Shown: positions 18,955-28,617, counted from the first letter of the stretch. The stretch: DNA of 64,000 nt from Zunongwangia mangrovi (GCF_900112105.1 NZ_FOKV01000004.1:248001-312000); one strand, 5' to 3'. Numbers and translations: made by a program. Notes: generated by a model from the letters alone, not told the origin.

Positions 18955-21417
18955 TTATTTAATGAATACATTTATTTTTCTAGTCATCGAATCGCCATCT
19001 GCGTCTACTACTTTTACCTCAACTTCATGAAATCCTTTTTCTTCGGAAGTAATAATAATTCGGTCATTTTTCAATTTAGCTGAATTACCTTTTACTGAAT
19101 ATTTCGGCGCATTAGTAAAGCCTCTAAAAAGCTCTTCTGCTGAAAGTTCTACTTGTTCGTCTGGGCTCAAGAAATAATGTGGTGCTGCCAGCCAATTCAT
19201 ATAATTTTCTAATTCTGTAAAACCATCCAAATTTTTATCTGCATTCGCATCAGAAAAATCTCCGGGTTCAGAATTTACATTAAAGCTTTTTGCCGTTTCC
19301 CACCAATTTGGTAAACCATCATGATCAGTATCCCAATCTGAAGGTCTGCTTTCTTCAGGATAGTTTTCCCATCCACCAGCATCCTCTTCTGTATCAATCA
19401 TACCGGCAAGTCCACTAATGCTACCTTTATATTTATACGTGCTATCAATAGTTTCCTGAATAATTCTTTGATCATGATCATCTAAAGGTAAATTCGAACC
19501 AACATCAGATAGTACGCTTTTATATGCCATCGTCGCTGAATGCGTTTCTACATAGGAAGGAAAAAATGGTTCATCAACAAATGTTTTGTAATCTACAATT
19601 TCATTATTGGAAATTTTCGAACGTCTTCCTTTTTCCTGATCCTCTAGTCCAAATGTCCCAGGCATCAAATTACCATTAAAATATGCCTTTTGAGAACCAA
19701 GACCTACTCCTTCATGATCCATTGTTAAAGCGAAAAATAAATCTGTTGAAGGTCCTGGTTTATAATAATTATTTACAAAATTTACTTCATGCGCTCCACC
19801 ATCTGTAGTTCTATGTCCCCAGTTATAAACCACATTGTTTCGAATGTCCAATCGACCTGCATAATAACCATTGCCAGTTAATCCACCACCTAGACTCCAA
19901 TTTCGCCCATAATTGTGAGCCAAAAGATTATGGTGAAAGCTACCAATATCCCCACCAATGGTTGCTGCATAACCATGCATTTTACCTTTTTCATATTTCC
20001 CATGATCGGCAACATTTAAAGCTTCAGCAATCAACGTACGCTGTAAAGTAATATTATGCGCCCCTCTAGAACTAAAAGATTCATCTATTGTCCAGCTAAT
20101 AGAGCTATGATCAATGATACTATGATTAGCTCCGGTTAAACCCATACCATCATAAGTCCTTCCCGCTCCAATTCTAACTCGCAAAAATCGTAGAATACCA
20201 TCATCCCCTGTCAAGCCTATTGGAGCTCTGGAAATCGTAATTCCTTTTCCAGGCGCTGTTTGTCCTGCAATGGTTACATACCTATCGCTTACTACAAGCC
20301 GGGATTTTAATTCTATATTCCCAGAAACATGAAAAACAATCGTTCTTGGACCATTAACTTTTTCAACCGCATATCGTAAACTTCCTTTCCCATCATCATT
20401 TAAATTAGTAACTTCAACTACTTTTCCTCCTCGACCACCTATTGCAAACCTTCCATATCCCTGTGCTCCAGGAAAGGCTAATTGTGCAGGCTTGAATGAC
20501 CAAACTTCACCCTTAGTTAAATCTCCGTTCTCATCAATTTCATCTACTCTCCAATAATAAGTTTGCATCGAATATAAATCAGATATTTCATAGCTGTTAT
20601 CATCAAAATTCCCTTTAAACTCCAAAGAATTTTCAGTAGCGCTTAGAACTTTATCTTTTTTTGTTCCAAAAAATAAATTATGAGATTTAATTCCTCTAGG
20701 GGATTCCCAATTCAATACTAAATTATCATTGATTACTACATGCTCATCAGTATTTTCAGGAAAGGGGCTTCGTGCCTGGCTCATCATATTTTCGCCATCT
20801 AATTCAAATCCGTTTAAAACAGTAACATCATTTTTAATTCCTGTATTGCTATTAGCTTCAAATCTAATTTGCACTTCATTTTCATTCTCAACATTGAACT
20901 TTATATAAGCCATTGCAGCGTTAACGGTTGCATCAACTCGGTTAGAAGGTTCTACACTTCGCACTTTTTTATCATTTACATAAATATCGACAGGTGCAAA
21001 ACTATTTGCTTCCGGACTGTCAAAAGTATTATGAAAAGTAAGTAATGAATGTACGCCGTTCTCTAAACCAGAAATAGTCATTGTTAATTTGCCTTCAGCG
21101 ACAAGTCCATCACTTACCAACTGTGCGTAATTAGGAGCTTGAATCCCAGATTTGTACCAACTAGAACTGAGATCACCTTCGAATTCAATATTAACTTCAC
21201 CAAAAGATTTATTTACTTTTCTTTGTTCTTCAATAACCCAAGATTCATATAAAGGATCATTAATCTCCTTAATTCTCCTTCCGTTAAAATCTAAATCAAC
21301 TTTTAAGGTTTTAAAATTTCTTTTTTCAAAATCTTCCTGTGATTTACATTGAAAATTCATTCCAATTAAAAGGAAAAATGAAGCTAGTCCAATGAGTCTA
21401 TATTCTTTAAAATTCAT
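18955..21417 (-). CDS. Multidomain PL1-family pectate lyase with FN3-like domain
   Basis: Exported protein of 820 aa with unusual architecture. A signal sequence (possible but atypical lipobox NFQC) is followed by a jelly-roll/malectin-like domain (about 35-215), an FN3-like domain (about 225-320, LVLNWESPRG ... YYWRVDEIDENGD), a PL1 beta-helix (from LAFPGAQGYGRFAIGG, about 325, with the IIDHSSISWTIDESFS block), a calcium-site segment DTDHDGLPNWWE, and a C-terminal Ig-like sandwich. At the catalytic Arg block it has GRNWSLGG instead of the RNPS(I/V)G of the other three PL1 proteins here, so a different subfamily or specificity is likely. Lies 10 nt after the DUF5703 gene. Confidence 0.85.
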   Translation of the reverse strand: MNFKEYRLIGLASFFLLIGMNFQCKSQEDFEKRNFKTLKVDLDFNGRRIKEINDPLYESWVIEEQRKVNKSFGEVNIEFEGDLSSSWYKSGIQAPNYAQLVSDGLVAEGKLTMTISGLENGVHSLLTFHNTFDSPEANSFAPVDIYVNDKKVRSVEPSNRVDATVNAAMAYIKFNVENENEVQIRFEANSNTGIKNDVTVLNGFELDGENMMSQARSPFPENTDEHVVINDNLVLNWESPRGIKSHNLFFGTKKDKVLSATENSLEFKGNFDDNSYEISDLYSMQTYYWRVDEIDENGDLTKGEVWSFKPAQLAFPGAQGYGRFAIGGRGGKVVEVTNLNDDGKGSLRYAVEKVNGPRTIVFHVSGNIELKSRLVVSDRYVTIAGQTAPGKGITISRAPIGLTGDDGILRFLRVRIGAGRTYDGMGLTGANHSIIDHSSISWTIDESFSSRGAHNITLQRTLIAEALNVADHGKYEKGKMHGYAATIGGDIGSFHHNLLAHNYGRNWSLGGGLTGNGYYAGRLDIRNNVVYNWGHRTTDGGAHEVNFVNNYYKPGPSTDLFFALTMDHEGVGLGSQKAYFNGNLMPGTFGLEDQEKGRRSKISNNEIVDYKTFVDEPFFPSYVETHSATMAYKSVLSDVGSNLPLDDHDQRIIQETIDSTYKYKGSISGLAGMIDTEEDAGGWENYPEESRPSDWDTDHDGLPNWWETAKSFNVNSEPGDFSDANADKNLDGFTELENYMNWLAAPHYFLSPDEQVELSAEELFRGFTNAPKYSVKGNSAKLKNDRIIITSEEKGFHEVEVKVVDADGDSMTRKINVFIK

Positions 21418-21427
21418 TTTATTTTAT

Positions 21428-23758
21428 TTATAATTTGATTTTTTCTTTTGGGGATAAACCAAAAAGATTTATTATATCTTTTTTCCTATTCTGCGGCATT
21501 ATCTCAATTATTTCAGGAACGCCATCTATTACTTTGGCTTCTATAATAACACCGTCTAAAGCATGTAATTTAAAATGAACATTCCAGTTTTCAGGCCAGG
21601 CTGGGAAAAGTAAAAGTTTTCCATCAACAGTTTGCAATAACATTTCTTGAAGACCTATCATACCTGAACCTCCCCAATTGTGGTCTGGAACCCAATCAAA
21701 CCCAGGGCCCCAAAAAGCCGGAAATCTTCGGCCGGAATTTGCTAATTTCAACTTAGTATATTTTTTTGCTTCATTAGTTAATGCTAAACGAGCGGCAAAT
21801 ATATTATCCTGCTTCCATCCTACATGGCTTCTAAATTTTCTAGCATCAGGATCAAGATTAAAGGTATTTAGAGCGATTTCCAACCCCGGTTTTCCCAACC
21901 CATAAATTCCCCAAGGAAAAACGGGATAGAGCTGCGGGACTTCTGTATTATTGATACGTTCCCAGCTTTTGGCAGGAGCTATTACTTTTTCCCCATCGAT
22001 TTCCCTGAAATTAATTGGCGGAATTCTATCCTGAAATTCCGTTAAATAAACTCGCCATTCTTCTTTTAGGTATTTTGGTGGTAGCTCCAGTAGTTTTTCG
22101 GAAACCACCTGTAAACCGGCGATTGTCGAATTCGCATTATAGGCCATTTTGTAAGTTTCTGCTGCGGAACCCGGATACAACACAAGATTCCCTTCAGTAT
22201 CCAGTTTTTTGCTACCTCTCTTTCCAGCGAGATATTGATAATGTTCATCAAAGAATTTTAAGCTGCTAATCACAAGCGGCAGGTATTCTGAAATATCTTT
22301 TTCCGCATAATAATGCTGGTCCAGCATCATCATGCAAAACTCGAGAATGGTATCCCACTGATGCTCCAGCCAGGCGTTATACTGCATTCCCGGATCGTAA
22401 TTTTCAGGCCTCTTCCAGCTATATTCCGATGGATTTGGTAATCCGTAATTTTCGATTTGTTCAGTAAAGGAAGCACCTTCATGATCCCAGTAGACTTCAG
22501 AACGTAATTCGGCATTCTTCAGTATTCGCTGGTAAAATTTGAATTGCGCAGGCATCATATCAAAATCCCCACTTTTCAGCATGGGAAAATAAACCAGACG
22601 CTGATTTTGCGCCGTCATGGTGCCACCACCCCAATTCCTAAAATCTGGTGTAAAGGTGTAAGCTGAATCAACAAAAACCGGATCGTAAGTGAATAGTCCG
22701 CCATTGAATTTGGTGGGGTATTCTCCATAAGCATTACATCCCAACATATACCGAAATAACTGATAATTCTGACCTATTTGATAAACCGAATCTTTTTCTT
22801 TTGAATTATTCTTCTGAACATAAATAAAGCTACGATTCCAGAAATCATTCCACCAATTCTTCGATTTTTTCTCGGCCTTGGAATGCTCTCCTTTATAATC
22901 CTCAACCGAATGGAATAAAGAATTTTTCCAGTTTTCGATATTTTCGGTTTGAGCAGTATACAACTGAATTTTAAGCTGGTGTTTTTTCGCCTGTTCGTTA
23001 CTTTTTAACCGATAGGCCTTAAAATCTGTATCCTGGTAAATTCCGTTATACGTGCCCGCAGGTTCAAAGTTTTCACCAAGCATTAATCCACCAAAGGTTA
23101 GATTCTTCAAAGGATTGATCATTTCATCCTTGACCGCTTCCATCTTCTGCTGCTTCACGGAAACATCAAAAACCGTGGTATCACGGTTTCGATGGTAAAA
23201 AATCACACCTTCGTCCTTAAATTGTATGGAATCGGCATAAGTGATAATGTTTCCCTGCGGAGCCCATTTATAGGAATTGGCGTTATTTGCTCGTCCCTTT
23301 ACCTCGCGATCTTGATACCGCCAGTTTTCATAAGAAGCCGTAGCCGTAATTTTCTCTGAACTTTCAATATTTACATGAATTACTGGGTTGAAAACGTCTA
23401 CCCACACCTTGACTTTCGTTTCATTCTGGCTAATGAGGATATAACCATCATTCAGTTTTAATTCCTGTTTAAAACCTTCAGAATTCGCAAAGGGATTAGG
23501 GTCTAGTTCCAGTTTCAACCTGCCCAGTTTTAAAAAAGTATTATGCTCATCAAAAGTGCCGCTTCGAGAGAAATAAGCATAAATATTGCCGTTTTCAACC
23601 CACACATTCATCCCAATGTCACCCCCTCCAACAGGCATGGATTCAGAACTATTTTTACTCTGTGAGGCCCAAACAGGATGGTAATCCTCTAATTTTGGGA
23701 TTTGCGCCTGCCCTAAGATACAGGCTAAAAGAAATATGACAACAATGTTATTTTTCAA
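21428..23758 (-). CDS. DUF5703 domain glycosidase-like protein
   Basis: Exported protein of 776 aa related to six-hairpin glycosidases (GH95-like layout), with an N-terminal beta-sandwich and an (alpha/alpha)6 barrel. The start of the mature protein, YHPVWASQSKNSSESMPVGG, then GDIGMNVWVENG and SRSGTFDEHN, matches what I recall for DUF5703. The barrel includes WDHEGASFTEQ and PGAAAETYKMAYN-like segments (here PGSAAETYKMAYN). No activity is known to me. The start is TTG at 23758: an in-frame stop lies 9 nt upstream and there is no ATG before the signal peptide. It sits 9 nt after the esterase gene, so it is co-transcribed with it. Confidence 0.72.
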   Translation of the reverse strand: MKNNIVVIFLLACILGQAQIPKLEDYHPVWASQSKNSSESMPVGGGDIGMNVWVENGNIYAYFSRSGTFDEHNTFLKLGRLKLELDPNPFANSEGFKQELKLNDGYILISQNETKVKVWVDVFNPVIHVNIESSEKITATASYENWRYQDREVKGRANNANSYKWAPQGNIITYADSIQFKDEGVIFYHRNRDTTVFDVSVKQQKMEAVKDEMINPLKNLTFGGLMLGENFEPAGTYNGIYQDTDFKAYRLKSNEQAKKHQLKIQLYTAQTENIENWKNSLFHSVEDYKGEHSKAEKKSKNWWNDFWNRSFIYVQKNNSKEKDSVYQIGQNYQLFRYMLGCNAYGEYPTKFNGGLFTYDPVFVDSAYTFTPDFRNWGGGTMTAQNQRLVYFPMLKSGDFDMMPAQFKFYQRILKNAELRSEVYWDHEGASFTEQIENYGLPNPSEYSWKRPENYDPGMQYNAWLEHQWDTILEFCMMMLDQHYYAEKDISEYLPLVISSLKFFDEHYQYLAGKRGSKKLDTEGNLVLYPGSAAETYKMAYNANSTIAGLQVVSEKLLELPPKYLKEEWRVYLTEFQDRIPPINFREIDGEKVIAPAKSWERINNTEVPQLYPVFPWGIYGLGKPGLEIALNTFNLDPDARKFRSHVGWKQDNIFAARLALTNEAKKYTKLKLANSGRRFPAFWGPGFDWVPDHNWGGSGMIGLQEMLLQTVDGKLLLFPAWPENWNVHFKLHALDGVIIEAKVIDGVPEIIEIMPQNRKKDIINLFGLSPKEKIKL

Positions 23759-23767
23759 ATCTCTATT

Positions 23768-25195
23768 TTACCAGTCATCGGTTCTGAAGGAGGAAATCGG
23801 TAGTCCGCCTGTACTCCATAATTGTGCTTCAACATAATCATCAAAAAGATATCTTACCGCCACCGGATCTTTAACTTCTGAAGAGGATAATACCACCGAT
23901 TTTCTTCTTACCTCAGCTTCAGCTTTATGAAACACCTTGTTTTTACCGGCAATTTCGAACCCCGTCACCTTTTTGCCTCGAGATGTAATTCCATTAGGTA
24001 CATTATTAAAGGATACGATTACCGTATTGTCTTTAATTTCCAGCGCATTGAATTCCGGACTTTCATACTCAAATCCTTTTAGTCCGTAGGTTTTTGCCAA
24101 CGCCAGATAAGCCAGTCTTTCCCCGCCTTTTTTCTTTTGTGCCGGGTGAATATTATCTCTCTCCCCAACATCGGTAAGAATGGTGATTCCCGAATTTGGA
24201 ATTTCTTTGGAAGCCTGTAATTGTGCTTCTCTTACGTAGGCCGAGTTATATTTCTCCACCATGGTATCTGGTGTAAAAACACTGTAATCGAAGGGTGCAA
24301 TTTGCGCGAAATAGAAAGGGAATTCTCCCTGCTTCCATTCTCTTCTCCATTCAGAAACCATTTTTTTAAATAAATGTTTGTACTGAAAAGGCCGGTCATA
24401 ATTCGATTCTCCCTGGTACCAGATCGTGCCTTTGATTCCGTATCCAATCACAGGAGAAAGCATTCCATTATATAAGGCGGTTGCGGTCCTGTTTGGCTCA
24501 CCGATATCTTCCTTTTTTTGCGGAACAGAAATACTATCAAAATCCTTGAGCATTTCCTCGCTCATCCAGGCCTCCACATTCGACCCTCCATAGGATACAT
24601 GAATAAGGCCTACAGGAACGTCTAGCGCGTCATTCAGCAATGATCCAAAATACCATGCTGTCGCACTAAAATCTGAAACATATTCCGGCGATGCCTCCTG
24701 CCAGCCGCCATCAAAATCATTCTTCGGCGTCACTTTTGAATCCCTTGGAATGGTAATAAGCCTGATGTTCTTATTCCTGGAACGAACAATTTCTTCATTT
24801 CCGCCTGCTACAGGTTGCCCGGGAAAGCCTTTTAAGGGCATCTCCATATTGGATTGCCCGGAACACAACCACACCTCACCGATCATTATATTTTCTAAGG
24901 TTGTTTGATCATTATCGTTTGAAACGGTCATCGTAAAAGGGCCTCCGGTTTCAGGAGTTTCGATTCGGGTTTTCCATTTTCCTTGTTGATCACTTTTTAC
25001 CCGAAAAGATTTCTTATTCCAGGAAGTTTCAATCGTATATTCTGAATTTTTCTGCCCCCATCCCCAAACCGGTACTACCGTTTGTTGCTGAAGGATCATA
25101 TTATCTGAAAATAAGGCTGGCAATTCAATTTGTGCAGTTACCTGGAAACCAAGAAACAGGAAGACGCAAATAAGTATTGTTTTCAAAAATCTCAT
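23768..25195 (-). CDS. SASA-family carbohydrate acetylesterase (sialate O-acetylesterase-like)
   Basis: Exported SGNH-type esterase, 475 aa, expected to remove O-acetyl groups from glycans. Signal peptide to about residue 21. The Ser nucleophile lies in CSGQSNMEM (S115), followed by the GTIWYQGESN block and the C-terminal Asp/His block GERDNIHPAQK. RG-II carries acetyl groups on fucose and aceric acid, so removing these is a plausible job; the sialate name is only the family label. First gene of the 25195-16924 unit, with a regulon site at 25245-25261 in the 59-nt gap after the transporter gene. Confidence 0.87.
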   Translation of the reverse strand: MRFLKTILICVFLFLGFQVTAQIELPALFSDNMILQQQTVVPVWGWGQKNSEYTIETSWNKKSFRVKSDQQGKWKTRIETPETGGPFTMTVSNDNDQTTLENIMIGEVWLCSGQSNMEMPLKGFPGQPVAGGNEEIVRSRNKNIRLITIPRDSKVTPKNDFDGGWQEASPEYVSDFSATAWYFGSLLNDALDVPVGLIHVSYGGSNVEAWMSEEMLKDFDSISVPQKKEDIGEPNRTATALYNGMLSPVIGYGIKGTIWYQGESNYDRPFQYKHLFKKMVSEWRREWKQGEFPFYFAQIAPFDYSVFTPDTMVEKYNSAYVREAQLQASKEIPNSGITILTDVGERDNIHPAQKKKGGERLAYLALAKTYGLKGFEYESPEFNALEIKDNTVIVSFNNVPNGITSRGKKVTGFEIAGKNKVFHKAEAEVRRKSVVLSSSEVKDPVAVRYLFDDYVEAQLWSTGGLPISSFRTDDW

Positions 25196-25217
25196 TAGAC
25201 TGAAGGATAAGATGACC

Positions 25218-25261
25218 TAAATTTAAGAATAAACAACGCCAAACCATCCTGCACCTACTTG
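25218..25261 (-). promoter_or_regulatory. Regulon promoter upstream of the esterase-DUF5703-PL1-GH127 unit
   Basis: Minus-strand 17-mer CAAGTAGGTGCAGGATG (25261-25245), a 19-nt spacer and TAAATTTA (25225-25218), close to TAnnTTTG. The -7 element starts 30 nt before the ATG at 25195. The distal half-site overlaps the last codons of the transporter gene. No terminator is visible between the two units. Confidence 0.75.
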
Positions 25262-26550
25262 CCAGTGGTGTCTTTCTTCATCCTATTAACTGGCCTTTTT
25301 CGCCAGTAATTGGCCAAAAGAGACCCGGAAATATTCATCCACGGACTAAACACCGCAGCGGCTAAACCGAGGGTAGCCAGTTTGCCCATGACCCCCGCCA
25401 ACCCGGAAGCCATTCCTCCATTTTGCATACCTACCTCCAATGCTATGGTGCGAGAAGAATCCTTATCTAGTTCTAATAGGCGACTGAGCCAGTAACCCAA
25501 AGTATACCCCAACGTATTATGGATAATGGAGGCCAGTAATAAAAACAAGCCAATCGCCAGTAAATTGTCTCGGCTGGCGGCCGTTGTCACCGTGGTAAAA
25601 TAAATGATCCCGAACATAGAGATCAACGGCATAACATTCTGAATATTCGGAATGATCTTAAAAATTCGGTAATAAACGTTTCCGAATAACATCGCTCCAA
25701 AAAGAAAGTTTATCAGAGCGATCACTTCCATGGTTTGTTCTGAAAACGTAGAAGAAAAATAACTCCATAAACCAAAAAGCATTCCCAGCAACCAGATTAT
25801 CGAAAGAACAGAAATAGAATTGATCACTTTTCTAAAACTTCCGAAATCCTTTCGCATTCCGTCAAATATAAGGGCAGCGCCAATGGGTACCAGAACAATT
25901 TTTATGATCTGGAAACACATATCCAGAAAATTGATCTCTACATAGGTGCCGGCCAGCATTTTCATCAGAAAAGTTGTCATTAACGGAGCAACCAGCGTTG
26001 CCATTGCAGTGAGGGTAATCGATAAGGTTAGATTGGCCTTGGCCAGGTAAACCATGACGTTAGAAGCCAAACCGCTGGAACAGGAACCAATAAGGATCAC
26101 TCCGGCAGCGATTTCGGGTTCAAAGTCAAAAACTTTGGTGAGTAAAAAACCAATTATGGGCATAATGGTAAACTGGCAAATCAGTCCAATTAAAACCCCT
26201 TTTCCCATGGTTCGCAAACCCGAAAAATCTTTCAGGCTCATTTGCGTTCCCATTCCAAACATAACCATTTGCACAATGATCAGAATAAGCCAGGGGTTGC
26301 GTAAATCAAGATCACCCCAGCTTAAAAAAGCAGAAGGATACAGCATTCCGCAGAGAATCGCGACCAGTATCCACGCGGTATACTGGTATGTCCTCAGTGT
26401 TTTTAAAGCACCAAAACCTAAAGCGATACTTACTGCAGCCAGTACGGCCAATGGCGGAATAAAGTTCAAAATACCCATGGCCCAGATTATTAAAATCAAG
26501 GCCAAGGCTGTAATTCCTATCCATAACGCATACCGGTACAATTGCTTCAT
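25255..26550 (-). CDS. BASS/SBF-family sodium:organic-anion symporter
   Basis: Inner-membrane protein of 431 aa with about ten hydrophobic helices and the hallmark bile-acid:sodium symporter core GVILIGSCSSGLASNVMVYLAKANL (cited here in two parts: GVILIGSCSSG and LASNVMVYLAKANL). Members move organic anions with sodium. It follows the racemase-fold gene by 1 nt and ends the operon that also encodes a DUF1537 kinase and a RuBisCO-like protein, so a sugar acid such as apionate or a related branched acid is the likely cargo. That cargo is inferred from context only. Confidence 0.85.
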   Translation of the reverse strand: MKQLYRYALWIGITALALILIIWAMGILNFIPPLAVLAAVSIALGFGALKTLRTYQYTAWILVAILCGMLYPSAFLSWGDLDLRNPWLILIIVQMVMFGMGTQMSLKDFSGLRTMGKGVLIGLICQFTIMPIIGFLLTKVFDFEPEIAAGVILIGSCSSGLASNVMVYLAKANLTLSITLTAMATLVAPLMTTFLMKMLAGTYVEINFLDMCFQIIKIVLVPIGAALIFDGMRKDFGSFRKVINSISVLSIIWLLGMLFGLWSYFSSTFSEQTMEVIALINFLFGAMLFGNVYYRIFKIIPNIQNVMPLISMFGIIYFTTVTTAASRDNLLAIGLFLLLASIIHNTLGYTLGYWLSRLLELDKDSSRTIALEVGMQNGGMASGLAGVMGKLATLGLAAAVFSPWMNISGSLLANYWRKRPVNRMKKDTTGK

Positions 26551-26551
26551 C

Positions 26552-27214
26552 TTATAAGATGCTTGCCAGATATTCCATCGCTACCGGCGGGCTGGCCAGG
26601 ATAGGAACTTTCTTATCAGCTTCGTCCAGCTGGTCTACAACTCTCGCCATGGAAGCCTGCGCCAGAAGAATGACATCCACTTTTTCAGCAAGCTCTTTTA
26701 ATGCTGCCGCTACTTTTTGATCATGTTCTTCAGGGTTCCCTCCCATTAAGGCTTCAAACGCGCCTTCACAGAGTTTCGAGGTTAATTCAATTTCTTTTCC
26801 GGCTGCCAGGGCGCGTCTTCTAACAAGATCGCTGGTAGGTTCAAGGGTTGTAGGCAGCGTCGCTACTACCCCAATTTTAGTCCCTTCTGCGACGGCTTTA
26901 TCAGCCATAGGTCGATCTACTCGTAAAACCGGGACAGACGTTAGCGATTCCGAAGATTCTACCGCGGCACCAATGGAGGAACATGTAACCATGATATAAT
27001 CGGCACCGGCTTCTTCCGCAGAACCAACATAATTCACCACGCGTCGCGAAGTATCTGGAGTGAGTTCATTGCGTTCAATGGTATTTTTGATCAGGCTATC
27101 ATCTACGATATTGAAAACCTTGATATCCTTATTCTTTAAATATTTATCAACGAGATCCTGGAAAATCGGCACCAGCGTAGCCGAAGTATGGATCAATGCT
27201 AATTTCTTACTCAT
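26552..27214 (-). CDS. Asp/Glu/hydantoin racemase-fold protein lacking the second catalytic Cys
   Basis: Cytoplasmic protein of 220 aa with the two-lobed Asp/Glu racemase fold (LALIHTSATLVP at the start, VTCSSIGAAVES, then KIGVVATLPTTLEPT). C78 of the first lobe is present, but the second-lobe motif, usually LGCT, reads LLAQASM, with Gln at the Cys position. A two-base racemase mechanism is therefore doubtful; a single-Cys lyase or decarboxylase-like or isomerase role is possible. I chose ATG at 27214; an in-frame GTG at 27223 would add three residues. It sits between the acid-sugar kinase and the BASS transporter, so it probably works in the same catabolic path. Confidence 0.75.
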   Translation of the reverse strand: MSKKLALIHTSATLVPIFQDLVDKYLKNKDIKVFNIVDDSLIKNTIERNELTPDTSRRVVNYVGSAEEAGADYIMVTCSSIGAAVESSESLTSVPVLRVDRPMADKAVAEGTKIGVVATLPTTLEPTSDLVRRRALAAGKEIELTSKLCEGAFEALMGGNPEEHDQKVAAALKELAEKVDVILLAQASMARVVDQLDEADKKVPILASPPVAMEYLASIL

Positions 27215-27228
27215 ATTGTTCACTTTAA

Positions 27229-28617
27229 TTATTCTAATTTTCCTTTCTGTAAATTGACAAAATAAGCGCTGCTGCCTACCTGCCCGCCTTTCAGATTAAT
27301 TTCCATTTGGTGTATGGAAGCGTTTTCAGAATGAACCCTGCAAAGCGGTGCGCCTTTGTATAGAGGCACGATCATTTCCACAGCCGAAATACCCAGTTCT
27401 CTTGCCGTATAACTAGAGGTGTCTCCTCCAGCGATGATAAGCCTTTTCAACTGCTTTTCTGAAAATACCTTTTTTGCTGTTTGCCCCAGGATCGCTCCAA
27501 AACGTTTTGGTAGTTCCTTTCGCGCCTGGACAGAATTCCAGCCTATTTCTTCTGTAATCATTTTTGTCTTCTGAAGCCTTGGATCATCAGGACCAATTGA
27601 AGTATGAAAAATGACACTTTTACCTTCATTCAAAAGCTGAATGGCGTGATCTGCATATTTTTGGATAAATTCTTCCGTTTTTCCGAAGAGAGACTCCGGC
27701 TCAATTTCCACTTCAGAAAAACCATTTTCGAGAGCGTATTCGATCTGTTCTGCTGTTACCGGGCTTACGCTTCCGGAAAGCACCAAAACCGGTTTGCTTT
27801 CCGCCAGTTCTTCCCAGTTCTTCTTTTCTGAAAGCTGGCCTGTTTCCTGCCAGTGGTCCCCTAGAGATTTGCCAACTCCGGAGGAGCCTACGGTAAAAAA
27901 TGGCTTTTTAGCTTCAATAGAGTTCTCCAGTAGATCGCCCAGTATTTTCATCTGGCTATCGTAAATGCCATCAAAAAACACCACCTCATTTTCTGCTGAA
28001 AGTTTCGCTAATTTCTGCTGAAGTTCGTTCACAGGCAGCTGCAGGTCCAGCACATTTATCAATCCAGATTTATAATCGCATTGTAAGGACAGGTGATCAC
28101 GAAGATCTCCTTCTTTAGCCGGAGTCACGGGATGTTTAGACATGGAGGGATGCTGATCTATTCGATAAACTGCCCCCTTACTTCCGATGCCCATTTGAGC
28201 GAACAGGTTTCCAAAAGCCATATACCTGCCCAAATGTGGCGCAGCAACGAGTATAGGTACAAAACGGTTACCGAATTGCTCAAAACCTGCTTTAATCGCA
28301 ACTCCAATATTTCCGATTTCCGGGGAACTATCAAAAGTAGAACATACTTTATAATGAACATGGCGCGGATTCAACTCTGTAATTTTCTGAAAATCGCGCC
28401 GGAGTGTTTCAGACATTTCTTCAGGATCCATCGAGCGAGTCATTCCTGCAATTCCAATGGCATCCAGATCTTTAAAATTTGCCAATAGTTCCTTTGAAGG
28501 CGGTTCCATAAAAAGCATGGTTTTGGCGCCTGCCCTGGTCATAAACTCAAGTGCATCAGTAGAACCGGTAAAATCATCACCGTAAAAAACTAATAAAAGT
28601 TCTTTATTTCTGGCCAT
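27229..28617 (-). CDS. DUF1537 four-carbon acid sugar kinase family protein (OiaK/OtnK-like)
   Basis: Cytoplasmic ATP-dependent kinase of 462 aa for sugar acids. The N-terminal domain has the family motif YGDDFTGSTDALEF (about 12-25); the C-terminal nucleotide-binding domain has VLSGSVSPVTAEQI, GGDTSSYTARELGI and LKGGQVGS. DUF1537 kinases phosphorylate 3-oxo-tetronates, threonates or 3-oxo-isoapionate. Its ATG overlaps the stop of the RuBisCO-like gene by one base (TAATG), so the two are translationally linked. Pairing of a DUF1537 kinase with a RuBisCO-like protein is the published arrangement for the D-apionate pathway (OiaK with OiaX or OiaT), which is my preferred reading. Confidence 0.85.
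   Translation of the reverse strand: MARNKELLLVFYGDDFTGSTDALEFMTRAGAKTMLFMEPPSKELLANFKDLDAIGIAGMTRSMDPEEMSETLRRDFQKITELNPRHVHYKVCSTFDSSPEIGNIGVAIKAGFEQFGNRFVPILVAAPHLGRYMAFGNLFAQMGIGSKGAVYRIDQHPSMSKHPVTPAKEGDLRDHLSLQCDYKSGLINVLDLQLPVNELQQKLAKLSAENEVVFFDGIYDSQMKILGDLLENSIEAKKPFFTVGSSGVGKSLGDHWQETGQLSEKKNWEELAESKPVLVLSGSVSPVTAEQIEYALENGFSEVEIEPESLFGKTEEFIQKYADHAIQLLNEGKSVIFHTSIGPDDPRLQKTKMITEEIGWNSVQARKELPKRFGAILGQTAKKVFSEKQLKRLIIAGGDTSSYTARELGISAVEMIVPLYKGAPLCRVHSENASIHQMEINLKGGQVGSSAYFVNLQKGKLE

Noticed and set aside
23768-25195. Sialic acid metabolism, from the sialate O-acetylesterase family name
   Set aside because: There is no sialidase or clear NanA/NanE context; the gene set is pectic and the family name is generic. 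The DHDPS-family aldolase lies with fucose-type enzymes.
26054-26557. Plus-strand frame of 167 codons
   Set aside because: It lies antisense inside the BASS transporter gene; its composition is the mirror of hydrophobic codons and it has no promoter or signal of its own.
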